Source of the DNA: JAJDZL01 sp965221175
GTDB lineage: Bacteria > Pseudomonadota > Gammaproteobacteria > Arenicellales > JAJDZL01
DNA length: 64,000 nt
Assembly (NCBI GenBank): GCA_965221175.1
Contig: OZ244867.1
Location: forward strand, 2,170,001-2,234,000
Direction: 5' to 3'
Both the position numbers and the translations under genes were made by a program. This document shows positions 35,000 through 43,403 of the stretch, piece by piece; positions within the stretch are counted from its first letter, which is position 1; the number at the start of each line of letters is the position of its first letter. Under the pieces are notes generated by a model that was not told the origin of the DNA, did no database searches, and saw nothing but the letters and a program-made list of their open reading frames with translations.

Positions 35000-35557
35000 T
35001 TGAATGCGATTGACGTTGCGATGGGCGCTAGATTAATCACTTTGGGTGCAGTGGTAGCCTATCCGACTGAAGCCTGTTTCGGAATCGGCTGCGACCCGAC
35101 AAATCGAAGCGCGTTGAAACGCATTGCCAGAATCAAAAATCGTCCAGTCGGTAAGGGGTTGATTGTGATTGCGCATAACGTTGAATCATTGTTGCCGTAT
35201 CTGTCAATTCAGAGCGAGTCGATTCTCGACCAACCGCTTGCTACATGGCCTGGCCCCTATACATGGATTTTCCCAGTCAGTTCATGGGCCTCGAATTTGC
35301 TTTGTTCTACAGACAAAACCATTGCCGTACGCGTAACAGCACACTCTTTGGCCGCACATCTGAGCCGCCTTGCCGGAGGCGCCATCATTTCAACAAGTGC
35401 CAACCGTCATGGCCTGACTCCAATTCGACAATACGTTCACGTTGAACGATGCTTGGGAAAGCAACTGGATTTCGTAGTACGTGGGACCCTAGGACGTCAG
35501 AAAAGACCAACTCAGATAAGAGATGCTATGACTGGGCATCTGATACGTGCGGCTTAA
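35000..35557 (+). CDS. tsaC: Threonylcarbamoyl-AMP synthase (Sua5/YciO/YrdC family)
   Basis: Makes threonylcarbamoyl-AMP for the t6A37 modification of ANN-decoding tRNAs. The YrdC signature is visible: GAVVAYPTEACFGIGCDP, then RIKNRPVGKGLIVIA, TWIFPVS and GAIISTSANRHG. A TTG start at 35000 gives 185 residues, close to E. coli TsaC; an ATG at 35021 is also possible. The longest frame would begin inside purE and add 37 basic residues not expected in the family. It follows purE and precedes hemF. Confidence 0.9.
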   Translation: MNAIDVAMGARLITLGAVVAYPTEACFGIGCDPTNRSALKRIARIKNRPVGKGLIVIAHNVESLLPYLSIQSESILDQPLATWPGPYTWIFPVSSWASNLLCSTDKTIAVRVTAHSLAAHLSRLAGGAIISTSANRHGLTPIRQYVHVERCLGKQLDFVVRGTLGRQKRPTQIRDAMTGHLIRAA

Positions 35558-35573
35558 GTTTGAGCGTCAATGA

Positions 35574-36506
35574 ATGGAGAAGGAAGTGCTTGTGGCCGAA
35601 AGTGAAGCAGCGAAAGTTGAAGTCTTTCTGAAGAAGCTGCAGGGGCGGATTTGCAGTGAACTTGAAGCACTGGAAAATTCCCAAAAGTTCGCGCAAGACG
35701 AGTGGATATTTGCAGGCGGCGGTGGTGGCAATAGTAGAGTTCTTGAGTCTGGTACTGTATTTGAAAAGGCTGGCGTCAATTTCTCTTCAATCCAGGGGGT
35801 GCAACTGCCTGCCGCTGCAACGGAGAAACGCAAAAATCTGAAAGATCAGTCTTTTTCCGCTACCGGCATCTCCGTTATTGTCCATCCTTGCAATCCTTAT
35901 GTGCCTACCACACATATGAACCTGCGATTTATCCGAGTCGGCGTAGAAAGTTGGTGGTTCGGAGGCGGATTTGATCTGACTCCATACTACGGATTCGTTG
36001 AAGATGCGATTCACTGGCATCGTACAGCTGTCACGGCATGTGAAGGATTTGGGGACGGCCTTCACCTGAGGCTCAAAAAGTGGTGCGACGACTATTTCTA
36101 TCTAAAACATCGAAATGAATCCCGTGGAATTGGTGGAGTGTTCTTCGATGACTTTACGGAGGGCGGATTTGATCACAGTTTCGAGTTTCTGCAAAGCGTC
36201 GGAAGTCATTTTCTGGATGCTTATCTTCCTATTGTCGAGCGTCGTATGCTCACCCCTTTCGGTGAACGAGAACGGGAGTTTCAATTGATTCGACGCGGTC
36301 GCTATGTGGAGTTCAATCTGGTCTACGACAGAGGTACGCTTTTTGGCTTGCAATCAGGCGGTAGAACGGAGTCGATTCTGGTTTCGCTGCCGCCGAGTGT
36401 GTCCTGGCGATACGACTGGAAAGCCGAACCTGGCTCTGCTGAGGCGAAGTTAACAGAAGAGTTTCTCCAACCTCGGGATTGGCTGGATTTGGCGACGGAT
36501 CAGTAA
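35574..36506 (+). CDS. hemF: Oxygen-dependent coproporphyrinogen-III oxidase
   Basis: Oxidatively decarboxylates coproporphyrinogen III in aerobic haem synthesis. It has 310 residues. Landmarks are GGGGNSRVLESGTVFEKAG, HPCNPYVPTTHMNLRFI, WWFGGGFDLTPYYGF, CDDYFYLKHRNESRGIGG, VFFDDFTEGGF and GRYVEFNLVYDRGT. The stop overlaps the waaA start by one base (TAATG). Presence of hemF indicates aerobic life. Confidence 0.96.
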   Translation: MEKEVLVAESEAAKVEVFLKKLQGRICSELEALENSQKFAQDEWIFAGGGGGNSRVLESGTVFEKAGVNFSSIQGVQLPAAATEKRKNLKDQSFSATGISVIVHPCNPYVPTTHMNLRFIRVGVESWWFGGGFDLTPYYGFVEDAIHWHRTAVTACEGFGDGLHLRLKKWCDDYFYLKHRNESRGIGGVFFDDFTEGGFDHSFEFLQSVGSHFLDAYLPIVERRMLTPFGEREREFQLIRRGRYVEFNLVYDRGTLFGLQSGGRTESILVSLPPSVSWRYDWKAEPGSAEAKLTEEFLQPRDWLDLATDQ

Positions 36507-37810
36507 TGGGTAAATTGCTGTTTACATTTTATCGGACCGTAATTTTCCTGCTGCTCCCAGCGATTTACGTCCGCTATAGGCTGAAAGGCATTCGCAGACC
36601 CGTGTATCGGGAACGAATGATGGAGCGGTTTGGAGCGATTCCCGCACACACCAAAAAAGGGGTGATTTGGATTCATGCGGTATCAGTTGGTGAGACCAAT
36701 GCGGCACTCCCTCTAGTCAAGAATCTGCTGGCAGCACAAGATCGTCCGATCTTGATGACATGCGTGACTCCAACAGGGTCTGCTCAAATCAAAAAATCGT
36801 TTGGCGACCAGGTCGAACATATATACGCGCCCGTTGATGCTGGAGTGATTGTGAGAAAATTTCTAAAGAAACTTCAGCCTTGCGCGATTGTGATCTTTGA
36901 AACCGAATTGTGGCCAAATCTCATTCGCAATGGCTTGTCCAAAAACATTCCGATACTGTTTGCCAACTTGCGCTTGTCCGACAACACATTCCGCAATGGC
37001 AAAAGACTGAAATCCTTAAGCAGATACACTCTGCAGGGTGTTGACGCTTTCTGCGTACAAACCAGAGTCGACTCTGAGCGAATTGTTTCCTTGGGCGCTG
37101 ACTCTTCAAAAGTGCACACGACAGGCAACCTGAAGTTTGATGTAAAACCGCCAGCTGGCATACGAGAGTCAGGAAGGAGTCTTCGCGAGTATTGGGGAGG
37201 CGAGTCGCGTGAAACGGTCATACTGGGCAGTTCGCACGAAGGTGAAGAGATTCTCTTTATCAAGACGTTTGAACGGTTACGAGAAAGCTTTCCGAGACTC
37301 GTGTGCGTCATCGTCCCTCGGCACCCGGAAAGGTTCGATCAAGTTTTTCAAATGATTTCAGAATCCGGATACTCGGTTGTTCGCCGCAGCAATTGGCAGG
37401 ATGACGCGCCGGAATCCATTGACGTAGTACTGGTTGATACCATGGGTGAACTGATTCAATTCTATGCAGCATCCGATGTCGCAGTTGTTGGTGGCAGTTT
37501 CGTTCTCAAAGGCGGGCACAACATTCTAGAGCCGATTTTGGCAGGCATACCTCCGGTTTTCGGTCCAGAAATGTCCAACTTCCGCGAAATTTCGCGACTC
37601 GCACAATCAGCACAAGCCGGGCGGCAGGTTCAAAACATGGAGGAACTTGAGTCCGTCATAGCGGAATACTTGGACGACTCGAAACTACGAAACACGGCTG
37701 CCCGAAATGGCGAAAGGCTTTTGCAAGACAACCAAGGCGCGTTGGCAGCTACATATGGACGTCTTACGGCCGTTATTGCTGAAAAAGAAACTGCAACACG
37801 TACAAATTGA
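36506..37810 (+). CDS. waaA: 3-deoxy-D-manno-octulosonic acid transferase (Kdo transferase)
   Basis: Adds Kdo to lipid A at the inner membrane. The ATG overlaps the hemF stop, giving 434 residues; the longest frame adds nine residues inside hemF. An N-terminal anchor is followed by GVIWIHAVSVGETNAALPLVK, FETELWPNLIRN with the catalytic Glu, VLGSSHEGEEILF, PRHPERF and VVGGSFVLKGGHNILEP, all typical of the GT30 family. A second, diverged copy of its last coding part lies at 39298. Confidence 0.96.
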   Translation: MGKLLFTFYRTVIFLLLPAIYVRYRLKGIRRPVYRERMMERFGAIPAHTKKGVIWIHAVSVGETNAALPLVKNLLAAQDRPILMTCVTPTGSAQIKKSFGDQVEHIYAPVDAGVIVRKFLKKLQPCAIVIFETELWPNLIRNGLSKNIPILFANLRLSDNTFRNGKRLKSLSRYTLQGVDAFCVQTRVDSERIVSLGADSSKVHTTGNLKFDVKPPAGIRESGRSLREYWGGESRETVILGSSHEGEEILFIKTFERLRESFPRLVCVIVPRHPERFDQVFQMISESGYSVVRRSNWQDDAPESIDVVLVDTMGELIQFYAASDVAVVGGSFVLKGGHNILEPILAGIPPVFGPEMSNFREISRLAQSAQAGRQVQNMEELESVIAEYLDDSKLRNTAARNGERLLQDNQGALAATYGRLTAVIAEKETATRTN

Positions 37811-37950
37811 TTCTCCAAGATTGCGTGAGATTCTCAAACCATTACCGAGTCGTTGAACGCAATCGCTCGATAAGCCTTTCCCAACCACAAACGACCACCG
37901 CTGATCGGCTGTTATTGACAGATGCCAACGTGAATACGGTAAGCGACTGA

Positions 37951-38421
37951 TCACATGTTAGTCGTATCATAACTTTCCCGAATTTCCAGAAAGTTGCTTT
38001 CACAGCACAGCCAGTCTTCAATAGCAGATATCAAACTGTCGAAATTCATTTTTACATTGCCTTTCAAACTGCACTCCCACACTGTCAAAATTCTCCATCC
38101 TTTTTCCAGAAGTTGACTGTTGACTTTCGTATCTCTACGTCGGTTACTGTTGATTTTTTCCTTCCAGTACTGTTCGTTGGATGATGGCATTCTGAAAAGC
38201 GGACAATAATGTCCGTGCCAGAAGCAGCCATGCACAAATACAACTGAATTGAATCTGCGAAAAACGATGTCCGGCTTGCCAAACAGGCTCTTATCGTGAA
38301 TCCGGTACCGGTATCCCTTTCGATGCAAGGCTTTTCTCAGCCAGAGTTCTGATTTGGTGTCTTTGCCAGAGAATGAAGCCATGATCTCGCTCTGTTTCCC
38401 TGCATCAAATATGTCAGCCAT
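37951..38421 (-). CDS. vsr: Very short patch repair (Vsr) DNA mismatch endonuclease
   Basis: Nicks next to T:G mismatches made by deamination of 5-methylcytosine. The start at MADIFDAGKQSEIM is chosen because it aligns with known Vsr N-termini and gives 156 residues, equal to E. coli Vsr; an upstream ATG at 38466 would add 15 residues. SGKDTKSELWLRKAL, GKPDIVFRRF (catalytic Asp) and FVHGCFWHGH-YCPLF (metal and catalytic His, Zn Cys) are visible, as is ILTVWECSLKG. No cytosine-5 methyltransferase, its usual partner, is nearby. It is convergent with waaA. Confidence 0.9.
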   Translation of the reverse strand: MADIFDAGKQSEIMASFSGKDTKSELWLRKALHRKGYRYRIHDKSLFGKPDIVFRRFNSVVFVHGCFWHGHYCPLFRMPSSNEQYWKEKINSNRRRDTKVNSQLLEKGWRILTVWECSLKGNVKMNFDSLISAIEDWLCCESNFLEIRESYDTTNM

Positions 38422-38561
38422 CGCCTGCTGGTACATTCCGGGAAACCAAGTGGTTCTATATTTCATCGATAAAATCGCATATCGTGCGACAATTGATGCC
38501 TTTAAAAGCTACAGAGCGTGGAGCCAGGGAAGTGAGAATCCGGAAATTCTCGGACAATAAT

Positions 38562-38595
38562 GACGTTTGACGTCTACCATAAAGCGTGTTAATCT
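38562..38595 (+). promoter_or_regulatory. Predicted higBA promoter with operator dyad
   Basis: TTGACG (38567-38572) is followed by a 17-base spacer and TAATCT (38590-38595), a fair sigma-70 pair. A perfect dyad GACGT-TTG-ACGTC (38562-38574) overlaps the -35 box, where HigA-type antitoxin repression would be expected. The predicted transcript start falls only about 2 bases before the higB ATG, implying a near-leaderless message. Confidence 0.5.
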
Positions 38596-38603
38596 AGTTC
38601 AGT

Positions 38604-38888
38604 ATGATTCTGAGTTATTCTGACAAGAAAACAGAAATTTTTGCTGGAGGTGAGTTTGTCAAGGAATTTCAGGGATTTCAAGCGCAGGCCGAGAAACGGC
38701 TAGCGATTCTAAACGCAGCCCCCGATCTAGATTCACTTCGGTCTTTACATGGAAATCGATTGCAAGCCCTACATGGTATAAGGACAGGGCAGTACTCGAT
38801 TCGCATAAACCGCCAATGGCGACTCTGTTTTGAGTGGAGAGATGATCAGTTAGGACCCAGTAACGTACAAATAGTAGATTACCATTGA
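38604..38888 (+). CDS. higB: HigB-type toxin of the RelE/ParE superfamily
   Basis: A 94-residue mRNA-cleaving toxin, predicted to act on ribosome-associated mRNA. The family signature is in the second half: LHGNRLQALHGIRTGQYSIR, then INRQWRLCFEWRDD and VQIVDYH at the C-terminus. The toxin gene comes first and the antitoxin gene second, which is the distinctive higBA order. The two genes are 16 bases apart. Confidence 0.92.
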   Translation: MILSYSDKKTEIFAGGEFVKEFQGFQAQAEKRLAILNAAPDLDSLRSLHGNRLQALHGIRTGQYSIRINRQWRLCFEWRDDQLGPSNVQIVDYH

Positions 38889-38904
38889 AAAGAGGAGACA
38901 CCAA

Positions 38905-39222
38905 ATGTTCATGCGAGCCGTTCATCCGGGAATCATCCTGAAAGACGAACTTGATGGAGTCGGCATCACGCCTACCGAGTTCGCCCGCCAGATTCGCGTG
39001 CCACCCAACCGCATCAGCCAGATCATTAGAGGTACACGAACTATAACTGCAGATACCGCTCTGCGTTTCGGTCATTGGTTTGGCACAGGCCCGCAGTTGT
39101 GGCTGAACCTTCAAACGCAGTTTGATCTCGTAGTAGCCGTCCGAGATTCCAATGAGGCGATCCGCCAACTGCCTAAGATGAATAGCGGAGTGGACATCCG
39201 AGAATCCGACAGGGAGTTGTGA
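38905..39222 (+). CDS. higA: HigA-type antitoxin, Xre-family HTH
   Basis: A 105-residue antitoxin and repressor. The start at ATG 38905 has GAGGAG 7 bases upstream; the Met two codons in (MRAVHPG) is the common family start. HPGIILKDELDGVGITPTEFARQIRVPPNRISQIIRGTRTI is the Xre-like helix-turn-helix, and TALRFGHWFGTGPQLWLNLQ is the HigA family signature. It should bind HigB and the dyad upstream of higB. Confidence 0.93.
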   Translation: MFMRAVHPGIILKDELDGVGITPTEFARQIRVPPNRISQIIRGTRTITADTALRFGHWFGTGPQLWLNLQTQFDLVVAVRDSNEAIRQLPKMNSGVDIRESDREL

Positions 39223-39297
39223 ATAGCTGAAATAATAGGATAACTGTCTGTCAATTGACTAGTAAGTCGGCAGACCCAGTTGACGCCGGTTCCTTGG

Positions 39298-39387
39298 CTT
39301 GAACGACTCGACGCTACAAAATATGACTGCCCGAAATGGCGAAAGGCTTTTGCAAAACAACCAGGACGCGTTGGCGGCTTAATGTGG
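39298..39387 (+). pseudogene. Duplicate, diverged 3' end of waaA
   Basis: Ninety bases align without gaps to waaA 37669-37758, with 14 mismatches by my count, including a 28-base identical run starting at CTGCCCGAAATGG. Translated in the waaA frame it reads LNDSTLQNMTARNGERLLQN then NQDALAA and a stop, against LDDSKLRNTAARNGERLLQD then NQGALAAT in the intact gene. Several differences are synonymous, so it derives from a functional allele. vsr and higBA lie between the two copies. Confidence 0.85.
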
Positions 39388-39456
39388 ATTGCTGTAACCT
39401 ATGATCCTTCAGCAAACAGTACACGCAGAGAGTGGCATTCTGGGAATCAAATTACC

Positions 39457-40344
39457 TTAAAGGCTCGCCAGTACGTTTACAACTGTTTGACCGATTTCCG
39501 CTGGACTTGGAACGATCTTCACTCCGCATTCCTGCAGCACTTCAACTTTCTCCGAAGCACTTTCACCGAAAGCCGAAATAACCGCCCCAGCATGGCCCAT
39601 GCGGCGTCCTTTCGGTGCAGTCAAACCAGCAATATAACCAACTACAGGAGTTTTCATGTTCTCTCTATAGAACGCGGCAGCATTGGATTCCTGGGGTCCG
39701 CCTATTTCACCGATCATCACGACAACTTTGGTTTTGGAATCTTCTTCAAATCGCGCAAGGTGATCCGTGAACGAGCTGCCATTGATGGGATCGCCGCCAA
39801 TTCCAACGCTCGTGGACACGCCAATTCCCATTGATCTTAACTGTGAAGCAGCTTCATACCCCAATGTACCTGAGCGGCCAATTATTCCGACCTCTCCTTT
39901 CGTATAGATGTGTGGAGGCATGATCCCCATCATGGATTTTCCAGGGCTGATAGTGCCCGCACAATTAGGGCCGGCAAGCACCATTTTGTGTGCAGCCTTG
40001 TAGCGACGCATATAGCGTTTTACGCGAATCATGTCATGTGCTGGAATCCCGTCGGTGATGCACACGCAGTATTTGATGCCAGCATCCGCCGCTTCCATAA
40101 TTCCATCTGCTGCGAATGGTGGCGGAACGAATGAAATGCTCGCAGTCGCTCCTGTTGCCTTGACTGCTTCTCTAACGGTGTCGAAAACAGGTCGATTTAA
40201 AATTTTACTGCCACCTTTCCCAGGCGTAACTCCACCGACTATCTTGGTTCCGTACTCAATCATTTCCATGGAGTGAAACATGCTCGTTTGTCCAGTAAAT
40301 CCTTGCACGATGACAGTTGTATTTTCATTGATCAAAATCGCCAT
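39457..40344 (-). CDS. mtkB: Malate--CoA ligase subunit alpha (malate thiokinase small subunit)
   Basis: A 295-residue paralogue of succinyl-CoA synthetase alpha. It starts MAILINENTTVIVQGFTGQ, has VGGVTPGKGGSKILNRPVFD, VPPPFAADGIMEAADAGI, the GPNCAGTISPGKSMMGIMP segment, and the phosphohistidine region MGHAGAVISAFGESASEK. The FAADGIMEAADAG and NGSSFTDHL forms match malate thiokinase of serine-cycle methylotrophs better than SucD, from memory of Methylobacterium MtkB. Neighbouring mcl supports this. With MtkA it makes malyl-CoA from malate, CoA and ATP. It starts 2 bases after the mtkA stop, with AGGGAAG inside mtkA. Confidence 0.88.
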   Translation of the reverse strand: MAILINENTTVIVQGFTGQTSMFHSMEMIEYGTKIVGGVTPGKGGSKILNRPVFDTVREAVKATGATASISFVPPPFAADGIMEAADAGIKYCVCITDGIPAHDMIRVKRYMRRYKAAHKMVLAGPNCAGTISPGKSMMGIMPPHIYTKGEVGIIGRSGTLGYEAASQLRSMGIGVSTSVGIGGDPINGSSFTDHLARFEEDSKTKVVVMIGEIGGPQESNAAAFYRENMKTPVVGYIAGLTAPKGRRMGHAGAVISAFGESASEKVEVLQECGVKIVPSPAEIGQTVVNVLASL

Positions 40345-40346
40345 GT

Positions 40347-41531
40347 TTAACTTCCCTGTTTTCTCTTATATTCTTTCCAGGCTGTAACGGCCACTTCAGC
40401 GACCTCTTGCAAGGTATCCGCCATAAGGATTGGCAGTCCACTTTCCTTCAGAAGTTGTCTTCCCAGTTCAACGTTCGTTCCTGCAAGTCTTACGACTAAT
40501 GGAATTTGCAATTCAATCTTGCTAACGGCTTGGATAATTCCCTCTGCTACCCAGTCGCAGCGGTTAATGCCGGCAAAAATGTTCACCACGATGGTCTCGA
40601 CTTTTTCGTCAGACAATACCAGATTGAACGCCTTGGCAACCCGATCTGGAGACGCGCCGCCGCCAATGTCTAGAAAATTTGCAGGATCTCCGCCAGCATG
40701 TTTGATGATGTCCATAGTTGCCATTGCCAGCCCAGCGCCATTGATAATGCATCCGATGTTGCCGTCAAGTCCGACATAGTTCAGTCCTCGATCGGCAGCT
40801 CTCATTTCGCGTAAATCTTCCTGCGACTTGTCGCGCAACTCAGAGATGTTCGGTCGACGGAAAAGTGCGTTATCATCAAAACTCATCTTGGCATCCAGCG
40901 CCATCAACCCGCCGCTGCTGGTAACGGCCAAAGGATTGATTTCCACCATCGTTGCATCCAAGTCTATCAGAGCGTTGTAACAGCCCAGCAGAATGGTAAC
41001 CATTTGGCTGACGAGAGGTTTGCTAATCTTCAATTGGAACGCAATTTCCCGTGCTTGAAACGGTTGCATTCCCACTGCCGGTTCAACGGTAGTTCGGACA
41101 ATTGAATCGGGTTGGGATTGAGCAATTTCCTCGATTTCAACACCGCCTTGAGAGGAAGCGATTACGCCAATCTGCTCCTTCTGTCTGTCCAGCACGAATC
41201 CAATGTAATATTCGTTTGCAATTTCAATAGCTTCTTCAACGTACAACCGGTGAACAAGCTTCCCCTGACTACCGGTCTGATGGGTAATCAGTCTTTTACC
41301 CAGTAAATTGTCAGCAGCATTGCTAATGTCTTCATTACTACTGCAAATTACTATTCCACCAGCTTTGCCGCGTGCTCCGGAATGAATTTGCGCCTTGACC
41401 AGCCATTGTTCACCGCCCATCTCGTTGGCTCGATAAACGGCTTGTTCAGGGCTATATGCCAGGCCTCCACGAGGAGTCGGTATTCCAAACTCCGACAGAA
41501 TTTCCTTCGCTTGATACTCATGAATATCCAT
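40347..41531 (-). CDS. mtkA: Malate--CoA ligase subunit beta (malate thiokinase large subunit)
   Basis: ATP-grasp subunit of malate-CoA ligase, 394 residues. The start is MDIHEYQAKEILSEFGIPTP, the normal SucC/MtkA N-terminus; 39 unconserved residues of the longest frame are dropped. LVKAQIHSGARGKAGG, VEPAVGMQPFQAREIAFQL, LDAKMSFDDNALFRRPNI and FLDIGGGASPDRVAKAF are visible. The phrase PFQAREIAF and the insertless layout resemble MtkA rather than SucC. Together with MtkB it feeds malyl-CoA to the lyase encoded upstream. If the assignment were wrong, succinyl-CoA synthetase would be the alternative. Confidence 0.88.
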   Translation of the reverse strand: MDIHEYQAKEILSEFGIPTPRGGLAYSPEQAVYRANEMGGEQWLVKAQIHSGARGKAGGIVICSSNEDISNAADNLLGKRLITHQTGSQGKLVHRLYVEEAIEIANEYYIGFVLDRQKEQIGVIASSQGGVEIEEIAQSQPDSIVRTTVEPAVGMQPFQAREIAFQLKISKPLVSQMVTILLGCYNALIDLDATMVEINPLAVTSSGGLMALDAKMSFDDNALFRRPNISELRDKSQEDLREMRAADRGLNYVGLDGNIGCIINGAGLAMATMDIIKHAGGDPANFLDIGGGASPDRVAKAFNLVLSDEKVETIVVNIFAGINRCDWVAEGIIQAVSKIELQIPLVVRLAGTNVELGRQLLKESGLPILMADTLQEVAEVAVTAWKEYKRKQGS

Positions 41532-41700
41532 GTTCTGAAAAACTTCCCTATTTTGAATTAATGAAAAATCTACTGTCCATTGGTGCTGTAGATTTGAAAG
41601 GCGAAGACCAATTGATTGGAGAGCGACACACGAACTTGCGGTTCGCAACGTACTACGAATTTTCGGAATGCTGAAATCGCGTCAATCATAAGCAGTAAAA

Positions 41701-42660
41701 TTACTCATTCCCTGATTTTTCCGCAATCAAATTTGCTTGAGTGACGATATTTCTCGCCATTTTCTCAGATGCGGCATCGATCATTTTCCCGTCGAGTTGT
41801 GCAGCGCCTTTCCCTAGTGCTGCGGCAGCTTCCAGTGCCTCCAGAACGCGGCGTGCCCGTGTCACTTCGGCCTCTTGCGGAGACATAATTTCATTGGCTA
41901 GTTTGATTTGGCTTGGATGAATTGCCCACTTTCCCTCATATCCTAAAACAGCAGCGCGCTTTGCTGCTTCTGAGTAGCCATCCGGATCGTTAAAGTCCCC
42001 AAATGGTCCGTCAATTGCTCGAAGTCCAAAGGCTCGGCAGGCGGTTACCACATTGACTAACGCAGCATGCCACTGGTCGCCGATAGACCCGTCACACTGA
42101 TAGTCAGGATTCGTGCCACCGATGTTTACCGTCCGCGCTCTCATGCTAGCCGCATAGTCCGCAACTCCAAAATGCAATGCCTCCAGTCGTTTGCTGGATT
42201 GAGAAATTTCCATCACGTTGACGCCTCCCAGTGCAGTCTCGATGAGACACTCAATGCCGATTTTTTTGTTCAGGCCTTTCACACTCTCGATTTGCGACAG
42301 CATGCAATCGACCATGTACACGTCGGAAGGATGTCCAACCTTGGGAATCAGCAGTGTGTCAAGATTGTTTCCTGCTTGTTCAACGATTTCCACCACGTCC
42401 CGATACATGTATTGTGTATCTAGTCCGTTGATTCTCACAGAGATTGTTTTTCCGCTCCAATCAATATCATTCAATGCTTCGATGATATTTTTACGAGCGG
42501 CGACTTTGTCGTCCGGGATTACCGCGTCTTCGCAGTCCAGGAAAACAAAATCGGCATCGGAGTTTGCTGCTTTATCGAATAGCTCGGGGCTTGACCCTGG
42601 CACCGCCAGTTCGCTTCGCTGCAATCGCACTATTGCTGATGTGTATTGTGTAAAACTCAT
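41701..42660 (-). CDS. mcl: L-malyl-CoA lyase (CitE/HpcH family)
   Basis: Cleaves malyl-CoA to glyoxylate and acetyl-CoA, the step closing the serine cycle. A TIM-barrel CitE-type lyase of 319 residues. Conserved points: LQRSELAVPGSSPELFDKAA, VFLDCEDAVIPDDK (metal-binding Asp/Glu), VRINGLDTQYMYRDV, IECLIETALGG (metal-binding Glu), LHFGVADYAASMRAR, and FGDFNDPDGYSEAAKRA with GYEGKWAIHPSQ. These match methylotroph Mcl closely from memory. It lies 169 bases upstream of mtkA on the same strand; the mcl-mtkA-mtkB set is probably one transcription unit or two adjacent ones. Confidence 0.9.
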   Translation of the reverse strand: MSFTQYTSAIVRLQRSELAVPGSSPELFDKAANSDADFVFLDCEDAVIPDDKVAARKNIIEALNDIDWSGKTISVRINGLDTQYMYRDVVEIVEQAGNNLDTLLIPKVGHPSDVYMVDCMLSQIESVKGLNKKIGIECLIETALGGVNVMEISQSSKRLEALHFGVADYAASMRARTVNIGGTNPDYQCDGSIGDQWHAALVNVVTACRAFGLRAIDGPFGDFNDPDGYSEAAKRAAVLGYEGKWAIHPSQIKLANEIMSPQEAEVTRARRVLEALEAAAALGKGAAQLDGKMIDAASEKMARNIVTQANLIAEKSGNE

Positions 42661-42854
42661 TTGGAATTACGTCGACTCCTAGAAATTGCCGATTTTGAGA
42701 AAATGCCCTTGTCGATGAGCACCAATTCTGTAGATACAGAATTACAAACAAGTGATTTATACACTGGAATTCCATCAAATCAAGTCAGAATTTACAAAAA
42801 TAAGGAAAAATTTTGCCCTGCTCATGATAGTTGTTAATTCAACAATTCTCCAAA

Positions 42855-43127
42855 CTAAAGAGCTGTCAAACCATCGCTTTCCAACAAAGTCACCTGTGGG
42901 TAGCCGTCTACATGACGATACACCGCATGGGGTTTGTCGATGGGGCCGAAAGTTTTCGCGAATTCCAGTTGCTCGGTTGCGGATAGATTCTGGCCTGGAA
43001 AGAAAATTACCAAATGATCCAGCAAAGTCCGATAGAATTCGTCCAAAGTCGCTTGGTCCAGTCTTGAGGATAGATCCATGCCGGTGATCACAGCGCCGAT
43101 GGCTGGGGTAAATTTATCTACCTGCAC
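42855..43127 (-). pseudogene. Truncated TauD/TfdA-family dioxygenase, N-terminal part
   Basis: A GTG start with GGAG 7 bases upstream opens a frame that matches the N-terminus of alpha-ketoglutarate-dependent taurine-type dioxygenases: FTPAIGAVITGMDLS, HLVIFFPGQNLSATEQLEFA, FGPIDKPHAVYRHVDGYPQV. The frame ends after 90 codons (LESDGLTAL, stop), just before the metal-binding H-x-D motif expected of a protein of about 280 residues. No remainder is found downstream. The front half with a good translation start and no active site indicates a gene broken by deletion or insertion at about 42855. Confidence 0.8.
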
Positions 43128-43403
43128 GGAGTGTCTCCAATTTCACTGCAGTGCACTTCAAAGTTTCCAATTATCCGATATCTCATACTGAACTCACTTG
43201 GTGAATCTAGGAATACTTTTAGATCACGTCAGCTTGAGGCACGTAATAAATTTGCTGTACATTGACAAATTTACACCCGTGCAAAAGCGTTGCACTGGCT
43301 AGTGTCGCGTGTTGTCGAGCGGCACGCGAAATCTCCGAGTTGCATTTGAGAGTGGACAGTAGCGAATCTACTGCAGCTTCCGCAATTGAGTCGACTTGCG
43401 ATT

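Noticed and set aside
39248..39259. CTGTCAATTGAC match to the palindrome upstream of the O-methyltransferase gene
   Set aside because: A 12-base match around a short palindrome can occur by chance in 64 kb, and here it lies downstream of higA without a gene to regulate.
39457..41531. Annotation as succinyl-CoA synthetase sucCD
   Set aside because: Subunit motifs and the adjacent malyl-CoA lyase fit malate-CoA ligase better, and no other TCA genes flank the pair. Kept as the stated alternative.
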